From NCBI RefSeq assembly GCF_023856365.1, contig NC_064538.1, forward strand, positions 11,688,435 through 11,752,434: a stretch of DNA of 64,000 nucleotides, given 5' to 3'. Made by a program: the position numbers and the translations under genes. Every line of letters begins with the position of its first letter. Positions within the stretch are counted from its first letter, which is position 1. The notes beneath the pieces are model-generated. The model did no database searches. It had not been told where the DNA came from and saw only the letters and a program-made list of their open reading frames with translations. The DNA comes from Brienomyrus brachyistius (taxonomy: Eukaryota; Chordata; Actinopteri; Osteoglossiformes; Mormyridae). This document shows, in pieces, positions 47,624-62,215 of this stretch.

Positions 47624-50600
47624 ATTTATAAAATCAAGCATTATATAAGTCTAATTAAACATCTATTCTAAGCTCTGCATTTTCTCATGGTAGTTTGAAA
47701 GAAAAAGTAAATCCGTAATCACATTTGTTTTGCAGTAGTGACCTCCTTTCGTCAGATATCAGAATGGCTGCCTGAAATCATCGTCTCTGCGTCCTCCTTG
47801 GACTGCTGACTGCTGGACCGAAGTGCAGCTCTCCCCAGCTACAGCGGGGCTCTCAGCTCTCAGACACTGGGGCCAACTTGGCTCTGGGTTCAAGTACAGC
47901 TTTAGCGTAGCCACCAATGCTCCAGGGGTTGGCTCAAGCGCAGGCCGGGGATGCAACCTCCTGGCTGAGAGCAGGTCCGCCGGCCCCCCAGCAATACCCA
48001 GACTGCACGGGCTTCGGTAATCCACAACACAGCGGCTTGCTTTATGGTGGGAGTCTGCCAGAGCAAGAGGGTAGCTAACTTTAACTTCAGGCGTCTTCCG
48101 CTAAGATCCTGCCAAGAATGAAAACAAGACCCATTATGGTGTCTTAACAGAGGAGGGAACGACGATTAGGTGGTCAGACCATGGCTCTGGTGAGTTTCTA
48201 CCCCCTCATCTGAGCCACCTTCCCCCAAACTTTGAAAGTTGCAGTTTCCGTGGAGTAATGTCTAGCATGTTGTCTTGTCCCGCTGTTAATTTCACACTGT
48301 GTTGGCTACACAGCTCCTCGGAGTAGAAGAAAGTGAGCCGGAGTACCGGCCATGATTGGCCGAGTAAGAAAAGTTCAGTCTTACTTGACGCTTAGTAATC
48401 TGAATGTTTGGCATGGATGAAAGTTGGAATTGTTAAAGACGGGCCCAAAAATAACTGAATTCATGAATATTAATCATGGGAATGTTATGACTTCCTGTGG
48501 GTTGCAGAGCAGTTTGAACAGCGAGGAGTGAGCAGTAACAAAAAGCCAGGAGGTAGGCCTGAACTGCCACCTAGCCCTAATAGGGCTTCCACTTTGGAGT
48601 CTCTTTTATAGTCCTGGATTCAATTGTTGTGGTTGTGTTTTATTGGCAGAGAAACGGTCCTCATTTATCCCACATAAACTGGTTTGCTGGTTTAACCATT
48701 ACAGCGACATGCAGTCACTGCCACTCGTGGCTCTCAGACTGCAGGTGCTTTCTGTATTAGTTGTCAGTCATTCTGCTTTTCTGTTCTTCTCCATGGCTTC
48801 TTCAGAGTAAACAGTTCTTATATGAACAGATCCATCCCCCCCGAAATCTCCCGGCTATCTCTGACGTCTCTATGCGCTGCTGATGCCGTGGGTGCAGAAA
48901 GCATCCAGTATCATTACGCATTCTCCTTACCGTTAATTACAACAACAAAATATAATCACTCTGCTCTATTTGTTAACCTTAAAAGGAGCCTCTTGTTGTT
49001 CCTATGAGATCCAGCTGCGGAATTGGTCGCCGCTGCGAGTGCAAAGACTCGCTTTCGCGTCGCGTCGACCATTCCCAAAGCACCGGGGGATCGAGAAGAG
49101 CCTCACTCCCCCCCCAACACTGCTAACCAGTCCCCTTGGCGCCGTGTCTCTGTGGGAAGGTCCTTTATTAATGAGTGGCGGGCCGGTAATTAATTGAGGG
49201 ATGAGTGACAGAGGAGCCATTAGTCCCACAGGAAGTGTGGCAGGGGGCCCAGGGCTCGGGTGGGGAGTGATCCTCCAGATCAGGGCTACGACAGCTCCAG
49301 CAGGCAGGAAGTGGCTCGGCGTGTGTCTGTCGCCAAAAAGCCATTTGGGGGCCCATTCCTCAGCAGCGCGGCTCGGCCTTTACGGCCTGCGTCTGGAGCT
49401 CCTGCTCTGCCTCGCCTGGCCGTGCCTGACTTTCCAGGGTAAAATAGCAAAGTGACAGGGCGCTTTTGCACTTACACCATCTTGTCTCGTTGCCGCTTGC
49501 TGGTGCGGACTGTAGAGGTTTAAGGTCCTCGCAGAGTCCTCACCTGCTGCTGCTTATAGCACAAGCCGGAAATGTCCTACAGCTGCAGCACACAAGCTGG
49601 GATTTTGGTGATGAATAGGAGCTAAACTAACATTTTCCAGAATAACAGAAGACAAGTGATGTGATAGAGAAAATGAAGAACAAACAATGCACCAACTGAA
49701 TGAAAATATCCCATATGAAGTAATACTTATATGGCAATAAAATAATCAAAATAGTTTGATAATAGAGTACTGAGACTGAACGCTGCAATACTTTAAAGAT
49801 GCACGAAATTCGGTTCAAATAATGCATGTAAAATTTCACTTCTGCAGAATGTCTTCATCAACAAAGACATATATTTTGCCTGTCAAATGTATTAATTCAT
49901 GAGCTTGCTTAGACTTCATTCTGCCGCCTACAGTCTGACATGGGGCTGTATTCCATTACTACATCCTAATTAATGCTGCGTCGTTGAAGTTCCAAAACTG
50001 TGAATCTGTGTATCACATTTTTGCTATTATTCATAAACGTGATGTATAGCGTAGATAGTGTCCATAATTGAATATGATGGTGAATTTAAGAAGCCCTGAA
50101 AGCTTGATGGAAGATACCTGGGCAGAAACATAGCTGGGGATTAATAAGGAAATTACCTCTTTGTGCTACCTGTGTTGCTGTTATTCAGTAAGTGTTTGAG
50201 CCGTTATCCATCTTGAATTGCAGCACTTTCGGGTCTTGGTGTGTCGACACCAAAAGCCGGCTCGCACAGGCAATGCTTCAGTGTTAATGCGTGGCACTGC
50301 GCTACCCCCGGAAATGCTATGTGCCCTGTCACTTTCACAACTGCCCTGTAGGAGGCGCTACTGGAATGGGAAGATAAGCAGGGAGCGTTGCCGGTACGAG
50401 TGTTTTTCTGTAGCATTTTTATCAAAACATTTGGTTATTTTTTTCTTTCCCCCCCGCCAGACGAAAGCAGGAAATTTTATAGCATATAAAGTTAATGAGA
50501 TTAATGGCCAAACTGAGAGGGATGAAGAGAGAGACGGAACAAGTAAACAAAGGAAGGAAAAGTGTGAGTGAATAGTGATGTTTCCAGGCTCCACACCAAG

Positions 50601-50680
50601 GGTGCGCAGAATGTTGTGTTTGGGGTCAGTTCATGAGTTTGTCAAGTGTGTGTTTGTGTTTGTGGTCAGTTGGCAAACAC

Positions 50681-50686
<6 letters not shown>

Positions 50687-50747
<61 letters not shown>
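50687..50747. repeat. (TG)n microsatellite
   Basis: About 30 uninterrupted units, preceded by CA/TG-rich degenerate sequence from about 50645. Confidence 0.97.
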
Positions 50748-50748
<1 letters not shown>

Positions 50749-53700
50749 TTCCAAAACCTGTTTGGCCTTGTGGGCACATCTTTTGGTCACTTTCATATAT
50801 ATATAAATCTGTGAATGCAATCAAGAAACTAAAAATGCCAAAACTCTTTTGTCTATTTTGTTTGATCACTTGTGGTTAGGATTAGGGCTGGGTAGAGGAT
50901 ACAGTTGTCATTGTCAGGATTTGGGTTATGCCCACAGAAATTAATGGATGGTCCCCACTAAGATGGATCCTTGAGCAATGTAAGTGTGTGTGCGCGCGCA
51001 TTTGTATGGTCAGTCTGTAAGGATGAATGCCCATGAGCTTGTGTGTGTGCATATGTGCTGCACCAAGGGTAGTGATTTTTAATGTTTCAACAGAGAAAAG
51101 TGCTTAGCTTTGTAATAACTGGGATCTGCACAATAAGGTTAATGGAAACACTGTCAACAGGCTGTAAACTGCCAAGTCTGTCTTAATGGGGTGCTAATCA
51201 GCACCAGGGAAACGGCCTTCTGGGGGAGAAGAGGGGGGAAAGCAGCTGGTGGAGAAATGGGTCCGTCAGAGGCGTGCCGCTCTTTATGGAAGCACTTTCA
51301 CAGCGACGTGTGTCGCCACACTGGCTCCGGCGAGATGCACTGCCTGGCTTTTTACGGCCGCATTGCCGTCAGCAGTCTGAAGGAGGCGTCTTCAAAGGAG
51401 CGTGTTGTGGTCACTTGGTTTACTGTAGTTCATAAAATGCCAAGAAAATGAATTGTGATTAATTCAATTGAATTAAGGAAGGAAGCAGATTTTATGTTCA
51501 TTGTTCACGTATGTCTGTGTAAACGAATGATACAAATGGTTCACTTGCGAAGTTGAGTCGGCTATGAGTTTCACACCAAATCGTTTCTTCTTTGGACGTT
51601 TTTGTTTTTCTTGTAACAGTGTGTAAACATTCTCTTTCGTTCTGAAGCGTTTATCACGTTTACACTGTAAGATTGGCTTTGATCTTTTTTTGCGGCTGAG
51701 CTGTTGGGGCAAACTGCTGCCACCAGTGTTGCGCCGGCCGACGGTCTGGGAGTCGCGCACGCAGTGCATGCGAGCGCCGGCGTCGCCTCCCGCCACTGTC
51801 TAGCTAGCAGGCCGAACGCGGCCCGCCGAACACCCAGCTACCAGCTTATCTGTCGCCTTCACAGCCAAGTCGAACGAACCATTTATCTCGCGCTTGTTCC
51901 ACTGGTACCCCGCGACTAATTAGAGCTTGTTAATGAGGACGAGCGGTAGGGAGCTGGGGCGACACCGGTACCTGGGGGCTGGGGGTGCCGCAGCATTCCT
52001 TTGACGGGAATCCCAGCACTCAGAGCCGTCAAATTTAAAAAAGTACGAACAATGGAGCCGAAGTGGGTCTTTCTTGCAAATAGTCGGTGTGTAATATGAC
52101 GTGAGAATGAGTCTTCAGTGCGGGACACCAGTGGCTCGCAGTCCCAGCTTAGCCTCCCTTGCCCAGCTGCGCCGTTTTCCCTGGGGAGTACCGAAGGGGT
52201 TCACGCATTCCTCGGCAGGGCCTCTGGGGTTGGAATGGGCTCTTTGCTCATAGGTCAAGGCCCTATTTTACAACGTGACACAACGAGAGAAACCTAGCGC
52301 CATTAGGGTCTGGTGTCTACACCATTTAGCCAGGAAGGCTAGAGACGGGTTCTGCCTCAGACCTTCCCATGAAATGTTGGTAGAAGTAAATGGGCCCAGT
52401 AATTATATGCATGCATTCTCATTCTGCATGGGGGGCAGTCAGCGGAGGGGGGGCCTTCCCAGGTAGAGTGTCATTAGTAATAAAAATCTGCACCCGGTGG
52501 GATCTGGGGTACAGAGCCGCGATCGTACATTAAGGAGACCGAAGCGTCGTCCTGTCTCGCTCGTGCGACTAATGAAGGTAGCGGCTCGCGGGCGCAATGG
52601 CTGAGCCGCCCTTCCTCGGGGCCCAGACAGCGCCATTTGTAAATTAAAAATGGTGAGAACTATTATGTTCCATTACATGTCACTACCAGCGATGGATTAC
52701 TGGCGCAGTAATTCGGCGAATGAAAAATGTCCTTTGGATGTTTTCAGGCTCTTTTGCTAATGGGCGCTGCACCTTTAGCGCGCCTCACCCACCGGTGTGT
52801 GCCGAGGAGCAGCTCGGGTGGCCCTCCGCGATGCTCGTCGAGGAGACGCTGCTTAAGCATATTGACGGTAACCGGAGATGTCGGCCATTAAATTAGGCCT
52901 CCCTCGAGCTATGAGGACGTGACCCGTCTTAAAACAGGACAGCGGGAGACAAAATGGCGTCCGGCTGGCGGCGCTGTCATGAGCTTCTCTGGTTACTGCT
53001 GAAACGCTTCTAATGAATCTGTGGAAAAGCCATGAGTCACGGACAGCGGACAGCGGATCTGCCGCCACAGAGACGTGCATGAAGCAGGGGCATATTTGGC
53101 TGCTGCAGACCGACGGTCTCCTGCCGTCACGCCCAGGAGAGAGGGAGTCCTTGTTCTTTTTAGTCCATTGGATGCGATATCCCTCTAGGGGACTTGCCGC
53201 AGCCCTGATTTGACCCGAGATGTGACGGCCGGGGCAACTGGATTAAGTCACCCAAGCTGTCAAATCTATCAGTGGCATGTTGCCGATGCTGCATTTTAAG
53301 GCTTTGGTTAAATATGTTTTTTTTATACTTGAATACCTTTTATTTTTTTAATGTGTTTTGCAGCCATTGGAGAGAAGGTCTCTTGGGAATGAGTGGCAGT
53401 GATATATTGGTCCTATTTGCAAGGCAAAGGATCACGCGAGCAGTGAAATATAAAAAAGTAATTAATGTTGACTGTAATGATTCACATCAATTACTACATG
53501 TATTTATTACATATTAGGAATAGATATGGAAGGAAGTCAATTCCCATTTACAGGGAGAGATATTTGAATAAATACCACATTAATGTTAATGCAAATTAAT
53601 ATTAATGCAAAATGAACAATGACATTGTTTTGGGAATTGATCCCTAAGATTTATTTACATGTTTTTTTTTTTTTAGCGCATTTGGCAGTGACTTTCTAGG

Positions 53701-54777
53701 GAAGCGTTCCTTGGTGTCATCTTGGTGTTGCTCACTAATATGACATGACAGGTTACTAGGGTATGGACCATATCAACCATTAAAACCAGTACAAGATCAT
53801 CAACATCTCCAGCTGCCCCCGCCAGTGAAAGTATACTCTTGACCCAGGCGAGACATGACTGTGATTTGATGTGATGTCATGTCAATATACAAACCCATGC
53901 AATCAGGGTGCCTGCGTAGAGATTTACAACCGAAGTTGCGTCATCGTTAGTGCGGAGCTGCGTCTGCGGACTGCGGATCCTGCTGCCGTCTGGACCTCTG
54001 CCTTGATTTATTACTTCTTGACTGGCAAATTGCTTTTTACGGCCGCCCTGATTGTGCCTTCGGAGTTAAACAGATAACACATCATAGTAAATATCCCTTT
54101 AATGTATGGCCTCTTTCCTGTGGAGATCCAGGTGAAGCTTCTCCCAACGTCGCTAGGGACGTGGTCTTTGTTGGAAGCCCACATCACATGACCAGCTAGG
54201 GGCAGGCATGCAGGACTGTAGAAGACATTCATTTCCCGCTCCATCAGTACGATTTTGGAGGGTCCTGTGGCTCGTGAGGTCTTTGATGGCTCCAGCAGCT
54301 ATGTAATGGGAATTTTAAATGGTCAGAAAATGCTGCGTGTGTTTGCATGTCACGTCCAGCTCTGGGATGCATACATCTCTTTCGGTTTCTACAATTTAAT
54401 ATGTATCAGCCGTGTTGGAGATCTTCCTTTGGTCTCGTTGTCAACACCCGAGATCCCCGTCATGCTAAGCACATGGGGCTTTTACCCCCAGTTTGCATTA
54501 GAGTAATGACCAAAAAGCCGAATCGCTCCCAGCTGGTGTTTAAGATCTTTTTGTCCGTAAAATAATTACACAGTGCTTGTTAGCAATAATCATGCCTCAT
54601 TGTTAATACTGATGAATAAAGTTTAATCAGCTGAAGCTAACTGAGCCATTGAGCTATTGAAATATACTACTTCCTTGATTTTGTTCATAATAACAACGGT
54701 TCATTTCAGGTCATTATCTGGAGACTTCATCGGCCCTGAGATCTTTTTTTTCCTTCTCCCACCTTCTCTCGATCTAG

Positions 54778-54978
54778 GGCTGTCCACAGATCTTGCCCAT
54801 CAATGACATCCTGGTACCCGCTGGCGTGATTCGCCCGATCACGCTGCGCGCCCGCAACCTGCCTCAGCCTCAGTCAGGCCAGAAGAACTACGAGTGCGTC
54901 TTCAACATCCAAGGCAAGGTGCAGCGCATCCCGGCTGTGCGCTTCAACAGCTCCTGCATCCAGTGCCAGAACACCTCG
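54778..54978 (+). CDS. plxna3: plxna3 exon: end of PSI2 and IPT-like segment before PSI3 (67 codons)
   Basis: Encodes [20 protein letters not shown], then [20 protein letters not shown] and a segment ending [20 protein letters not shown] closes PSI2, and [15 protein letters not shown] is the hallmark of plexin-As in this position. N-S-S and N-T-S are potential glycosylation sites. The Cys directly after N-S-S is unusual: in the paralogues I recall this position is Ser. The acceptor follows a long T/C tract (ending gatctag at 54777); the donor is TCG|GTAAGG. At 201 nt with phase 0 on both sides it is a second exon that could be skipped in frame. Confidence 0.96.
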
Positions 54979-55718
54979 GTAAGGCCCGCCGGGAATGCTG
55001 ACCAGTCACGTGTAACCCTTCCCTCCTCGGTTCTCTGAGCACAGAGGGGACTGCCCGGCTTGATTTATAAGCCAGCCGGGCAAGCATCTACTTAGAGAAC
55101 AGGGTGTTTGTGAACCATGTTTATTTGAGCAGCAGAAACCAGATCGCTGTGCTCAGACCAGGAATATCAAAGACGAGTCAAGGGGAACTGTCCAGTGACT
55201 CGCAGGTCATGGAAAACTTCATTCTGAAAATCAGTAGCGAAATCAATACATGGCATTAAAGCCTCTTTGTTTTCTTAAAGCCAATGAAAAATGTGGTATG
55301 TCAAAGAGCTGACATTGAGAGTCTCCCCTCTCTCTCCCCATCGCTCCCTCTCCCTCCCTTCCTCTATCTCACATTGATGTTACAGACGGCTGCCTTCTGT
55401 GACCCATCTGGTTGTCACAGTAACCCCAGGGAATCTTGTAAAATAATTAGCCAGGCACAGGATGCGGGTCTTAATTTGGTCTGACAATGTGACCCACTGA
55501 AAGGGAATGGGGTGGGCAGGGGTGTGGGTGGGACCTGGGCGGGTGGGGGAGGGGGGCGCAGGATTGGGAACCTCTCTGGAGTGAGGGTTCAGCTGGCCTC
55601 TGTAGGCTTCTGTCCCCTTCCGGCTGCTGACCCCTGGAGTTCAAAGGTCACCCTGCTGACCTGTGCCCTTTGACAAGGCGATTAATGTCTCCTGGTAATT
55701 TAATAATGGGGGATCACG

Positions 55719-55722
<4 letters not shown>

Positions 55723-55775
<53 letters not shown>
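55723..55775. repeat. (CA)n microsatellite
   Basis: About 26 uninterrupted CA units on this strand. Confidence 0.97.
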
Positions 55776-55777
<2 letters not shown>

Positions 55778-58700
55778 GCCCTTCCTTGGCATGCTGGCCA
55801 GGATTGATCGTTGTCCTTTTTACCGGTGACACATGCTGCCTTGTGCACTACTTCTCCGCTGCCCGAGGAAGGACCCTGCCGTGAGGAGCAACTGTTGTCC
55901 TTTCCTGCACATTCACTCATCTGCTCACACTCATTGCTCTTCCGACTTGGGCCACTCCCACATGCCTCTCAAACCTGTGCCTGTTCTTGCATCAGCATCA
56001 CCTGTTTGAACCACATGAATAATGTGGCACTGTACCTTTCTGTGTTAACAGTGTGGAATACGCGCAGGTTTGATGAGAACTGTTTACCTACACAGATTGG
56101 TATGCATATCAATTACAGTCTGCATAATTAAAATAAGCAGATGGAAAATGCAAATAGTTATGTAATGCGGACATAAGGATGGCATTAGGTACAGCAATTA
56201 GCAGGTAGGAATTATTTTATTGGTTGCACAGCGAGCAGCTTGTCACAGATCTCAGCTTTGTTTCATCGCACATCAACCGCCATTCCTGCAGGCTAGAGTT
56301 CAGTTATTTGCTGCCTTTTTCTTCCTGGATTTATCAGCCTTTTCACCGAGATTCACCGAGAGGCACACACCCTTCCTCTCTCTCTCACCCTCTCTTTCCC
56401 CCGCCCCCCCCCGGGATTGGATGGGATCTTCAGATTAATTGTCGGGCTGATTACCTGTGACAGGGCACAGTATAGCCCATAACTGCTTTCTTTTTCCGTC
56501 TCCCTCCCATATTCAGGGAATCTCTCCTGAATAGTGATTCTGAGTTGGGTGCAGATTACACTTGATCTCGGGGAGCAATCCCCCCCCCCCCAATGCAGTC
56601 GTCCATACAAGGCAGTGGCTATCAATCAATAGAGCCCAGCCTCGCTCCCACAAAGCTGTAGACGGGTGACTTTGAGGGCATGGGGTCCATGCTAATGTAA
56701 CTGAATGTCCTTGAAAGGGGCACGCTACAATGAATTTCGTGTCCTTCCTGTCTCTCTTTACATGCACTGATAGCTGTTTGTGGCTCCTTTTTTGTCTTTA
56801 AGGTGAGACAGTTGATTTGGAGGAAACCTGATAGCCTGGGCATTGAGGTTCATCCGTTACGCGAGCTCTAGATTGGCACATGCTTGATTGTGAGTTAGAG
56901 CTCACCTTGCCGTCGGATCCCAATTTTTCGGCAGAAATCCTGCTTTGCGCTTAACGTCATCTCAAGCTGCTGATCACAGGACAGGCATTGCATGCACCAG
57001 GACGGCTCCGGGTGAGCAAATCGCCCAGCTTTGCGGGGATCATCCAGCATTACGGCATCTGTTTAGACAAGGAGTCAGACTGCTCCTCTCTGTCCTTCCT
57101 CAGCTAAAGTCATCTGCCCCTTCCTGCACCAACCCCTGCTGACACACGACCTCACTTCACTCTCACTCTCCCCCCGTAAGACTAGCTGCCCAGTAGCCCA
57201 GTCAGTGATTTTTTTTTTCCCCCGAATACCCTGAGTATCAGTTTAATATTTTTCCAGCTTTTGGCTTTAGTTGCCCCCGGTTTCGTGTCTTGTGTGCTTC
57301 AGGCACCATAGATTCCTTATGGTCCATTTTAACATTGAATTCCAAAGTAGTTTCGGGCCTCGTTTCGTACAGGTATCATTCGGATGTTTTTTTTGCAGTA
57401 TCTTTAGTGATTAACGTGATCGACAATCCTACAGATAGATTTAACCAGCCATGGCCACGGATGTTTAGGGACCCATAGCATCCTCAGGTTATCCGGATAA
57501 ATGCTACTGCAGTTGCTACTAGCGAATAGGACGTAATCGCCAAATGCGTTCCGGATCACTTTAGCTACCTTTCCCCAGCGTTTTTCACAATGTGATCTCA
57601 CCCGTCCTGACACTGGCTTTTCTCTTCAAGCTGTTGACTGTACAATGACTAGTCTTGTACACATTCTGATGGCACCAGCGAGTGAGGCGTCACTGGCTGA
57701 CAGCCAGCCTTTGCCCTGGCGGAGTGGTCCTCAAAGTGGCTGACAGATCAGAGCCAGCTGACATGTGGCTTCCTTTTCTCTCCAGAGACAGATTCTGACA
57801 GAAACAGAATAATAAGCAGTTTGTCTATGGATTTTATCAGTGTCTTTAGCCTGTAGTAGCCTATCAAGCACATGCCACCAGTCCTCATGTCTCAGCCTTG
57901 GTCTGCTGACCTGGTTCAAATCTCCGTATGACTGTAAAATAGGCTTTAAAATGCCTCTTGGAATGCATAAAACTCTCATCCCTGGTCCTGGAATTGTTCC
58001 AAGCCATTTGGCTTCAGAATGCAAGTTCTTATATAGCAGATCGCAGGGTGGGGTGTTGCAAATGTCAGCTGTAAGTCAACGGAGAAATGATGACCGTGTA
58101 GCTGTGCCGATGATATTCCTTTTTTTTCCCTTTTCGAAATAGTTCTGTAGTGGAAGAAGCATGTATTTCTCTCTTCAAGTGAAGAGAATATATATGTATG
58201 GTATATTATACATGTAAAGACTGTCCACAGATTATGTTGTACTGAGAAAGGAGCAGTATACTTTAAAAGTGTCGTTTTATGCACGTTTTGTTAAATGCAA
58301 GCCATGTCACAATATTATGGGATGTTTCAACCCAGCATGGATTAATAAAAATCTGCGATCTCTTATCGATTTTTTTCTCTCCAGTTTTAGAGGACATTAG
58401 ATGCATGATTGTGTTTCCCGTTTGCTATCTGAACAGCGTTATCCCTTCCTTGCTGGAAAGCAGGGAGTTTGCACAGTTGTTACGTAAACGCAGCTGTCCA
58501 TGTTGACGCAGTCCAAACTGCTGGCGCTGCTGGGGATCCTGCCAGGGATCCGGACAGGTACAGTACATTGTTTTTAAAGGGCCAGCGATACCTAAGGGAG
58601 ATGAGCTGATTCAGCACGTTGCGTGAATTTCACTTTGTTATAGGCGATCCATCGACGCATGCATGTACGGTGCATGTATCAAGGTATGTAGGCACATATG

Positions 58701-61700
58701 ACTAAAGACAGTTATTCGCTAAATTTATTTTACACCAGTGCATCTGAGTTTACACAGATTTCCTCCAGTTCTTTAGAAACTTACCTATAATCCTGTGTTT
58801 CCTCCAGTGATGAACTGAATGTGCTAGCATTGTTGACTGTACTTTATTCTATTTGCCAACATTATCGATGTCGTTAAAGCGATTACGATTTTAGTGGAGT
58901 CTGAGAGAAATTGGGCCCGAGCTGACGATTTGATTGGTATTTGTGATCTCGGAGGTACAGGAGATCATCGCCAGACTCTGCATATTGTGTTTGTCGTGCT
59001 AGAATTGGGCATGAGGCTATACGCATCGGGTCACAAATGTAAATTATTTTCCATGTATTGATTTGTTAGCACACTGCCGAAAGCATGGATTTTATGCCCC
59101 ATAATCCTGCCTAATACCTCATGCATACAGTTTTCGTTCCTCGTTCTCTCCGTTTGATCTACACTGCAGACGTCAGCAATACACAGCCATTGCCAGAATA
59201 AATCTACGTTAAATGGATCCCTTCACCCACGACTAGCTGTTGGCTTTCTATACGGAGGTTCTCTTCTTATACATTTATGCGATTGTCCTGTTATAAGCTG
59301 TTAAAATGCGCATGATTTTATGTATTATCAAGGCATATTTTAAAAAGAAAGAAAGAAAAACCCAAAATGATCCTGTGAACGCAGTGTTGCTAAGCACTGA
59401 TGACCCCTTAGCGACAGACCCCGTTAGCGTTACCCAGGAAACGTGCAGAAGAGGCCTTTTAAACAATGACCAAGTTCTGAACTTCCTCTTGATGGAAAGT
59501 GTTCTCACAAAGACTGCTATTATTGTGGATCCCCAGTAGTGCAGCTTTTTGAATGTAAGAAAAGGAAAAGGCACTTAACTGTTATTTTTTCCTTCCCATA
59601 GCCCCTGTATACCCGCCTGTCCTCATTATTGTATTATCAGCACAAAGTGCTCAATCAGAGATTCAGTTCAAATTTAGTTCCATTTTGCCTCGTGCTTTTT
59701 ACTATAAGAATGGCTTTAAATTAGAATACTAACCTCCATGTTAGCCGCTAATTGCAGATCTGCTGGTAGTTCCTGTTCTCCAGCTTAGAAAGTCTCCTTC
59801 AGGTGTAGGCATGAGATCTTGCCTTGGGGATGAAGCAGTTGTGCACTTAGACCAGAACAGAGAACTTATGTACCGTCTCCAGTGCTAATGGCATGAGTCG
59901 CACCACTGATGGTTAGCATCTGAAATAACCGTTTCTGTGTTCTGTGCTCTTCACCCTTTACACCCAAGTGGTCAGACAGTTGGACGCGAGCCAGAATTTG
60001 CGTGTTTATATCAAATAGTGTCCTCTACGTTCATGACCAAAAACATGATGCCTCGTCAGAAGTTGCCTAGGAGGTGTGAAGCACAATGGTTTCTTTTAGA
60101 TTCGGGGTTCGAAAGCAGAGTCATGTATCATCAGTTTGTTGTGTTTTTTTAAAGCATCCTTTACATTCCTGATTCAGTTGATCTTTTTCAGCCGGGCCAG
60201 CAGCTCTATGCACTGTCTCTGATTCCATTGTGTTGCTTTTTCTTAATTGTGAGATTGCAGTGAAACTGATAGCTGTGGATGTTTTTTCCCGAGGTCATTG
60301 CAGCGGCTGTCATGGAAAAGGAATGTTTTGGTTTTCCTTGGAACACAACGCTCACCTCAGCTATGATGGAACATGCTCAGCTGTTTTATGGCAAATGCGT
60401 TAAAATCATTCATTCCTCATAAGTTTATAATAACTTGTCTTGTCCTGGGCTAAAAGACTAAAAACACATATCTGTTACAGATATATCCACAAGACCAGAA
60501 TCGTTTTAAGTTGCACCTAATATTTTAACAGCTTTAATTTATTAATTTCCAAACTTCTGAATTAAGCTTTATGCATTTAGTGATAGCCAAGAATTTATGG
60601 GACAGTAATCAATCTCTCGTGATTTCTGCTTATTTTCTCTTCAGAAACGGTAGTTTTGGGTGCTTGTATGAGGAAGCTTTTATTGATGGAAGTGTTTTGG
60701 TAAAACTGACACAATGCAGCCCTTTTTTCAACTGTGGGATGTCTGCCAGACCTCAAGGCACTGCACAGCAAGAGGTCAGAGTTTGGAAGTTACACAATTG
60801 CTCATAATTACAACGTGCAGCTAACTTAAACACAGATGTGCGCATGCTGTCCGAGCAGATTGTCATTTAAGCTTTCGATGCATTATGTTTATCGTGCATC
60901 CTGTACTGTGATGTCCACCACACGTGCCATCGAATGACCATTTGTCACCTCCACGAGAGTCATAAAGGTGTCCTTGGGCAGACAAGCGGAGTTAGGCCGT
61001 GATTCCGCTGATCTGGTAACCGCCACAGTCAGGGCTGAGCAAAAATCAGCCCACATCTGGCAAACATAAATGTCGTCATGCAGCCAGTGCCAAGGGCTTA
61101 CATTTGCACGGAGCCGCTGACTGATCTCCGCTTAGCGTCCCGAGTTTCTCCGAAAGGAAACCGTGTGTCCGTTCTCATGTGCCTCTACAATGGGTTTCGT
61201 CATCGGAAATTTGCTTCAACGAGGATTTGTTTTTTTAACCTATGGCGCAACTGAGGATGCTTCTGGGTGTATTGTTAAGCGCGGCTTTTAAAGTCAGCGG
61301 GCTCGGGCGGTGTTTCAGGCCGTATCGTTGGAGTCCTGCACACCCACTGGACTTTATGTCAAGGGGAGAAGGGCACAGGATAAGGTGTGGAATTAAGAAA
61401 TGATTTAGTGTTGTATGGTTGCCGGGCTCATCTGAACACAGAGATGATAATCGGATATTTATCAGCTATATTTTCCCCTGTTATTAAGTTGTATCTAGAA
61501 GACTTTTGTTGCTGTGATGTCGCTGTGCAGCTGACTGATTGATCCCGGATGTGTCAGACGCCCAGCCAATCGCCCACCCCAGAGACTGGGAGGCTCCTGA
61601 TTCCTGATGAGCTCATTCCTCAGGCCGTAACACCGGCTTTCAGCACCCACAGGAGTGCATTCCTAACTTGAATTCCTGCTAGATGTTTCCCCAACAGCTG

Positions 61701-62200
61701 CGCAAAGACTTAAAACCTCAATGCAGAGCACACAGTTCTCCATGCGATGGGCCGCTGCTGGTCGCTGTGTGCCCCCCCCCCCGCCCTCCCTAATTTAGAG
61801 GCTGCATCTGACATTTCAATCAAGCTGATCTTCGGAAGTGTGCGTTTCGTTTTCGTGTGCTTTGTGCGTACTTGGCAGTCGGCGGAATCCGTCGCATATA
61901 AATCTGAATAACGCTGGTTCATTGTGGCGTGATAGAGCCATAGCTATCAAATCATATTATCCCTGGTTTTATCTGAGCAGGTATTTTAGCATGATGTGAG
62001 TTGTGTGTTTCTAATGCCCTATCTGGGGTCCTTCTGCTGCTTCCTTGGCACCCCCCAGCAGCCACCCCCTCAAAGATCCCTAAGTGTTCTGCCCGCCCGT
62101 CGATCGATGTGTCTGATCAGCGAAATTCTCCCAGGAATGCGTTTGCTAAGTGCTCTGAGTGTTGCTGCTAATTAAAACGTGGCCCAAGAAACCACCATTA

Positions 62201-62215
62201 CCCCCCCCCCCCCCC
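62201..62215. repeat. C homopolymer (15 bp)
   Basis: Uninterrupted C run about 270 bp upstream of the exon at 62482. Confidence 0.95.

Larger units (their letters stand above)
44419..54777 (+). other. plxna3: Largest complete intron of plxna3 in the window
   Basis: About 10.4 kb. Contains long C runs (44665, 46061, 47448), (TG)n at 46232 and 50687, an alternating 11-bp repeat at 46814, a CA-rich tract near 47.59 kb, and CpG-rich patches near 49.0-49.4, 51.70-51.90 and 52.50-53.10 kb that could hold regulatory elements. No coding signal was recognised on either strand. Confidence 0.85.
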
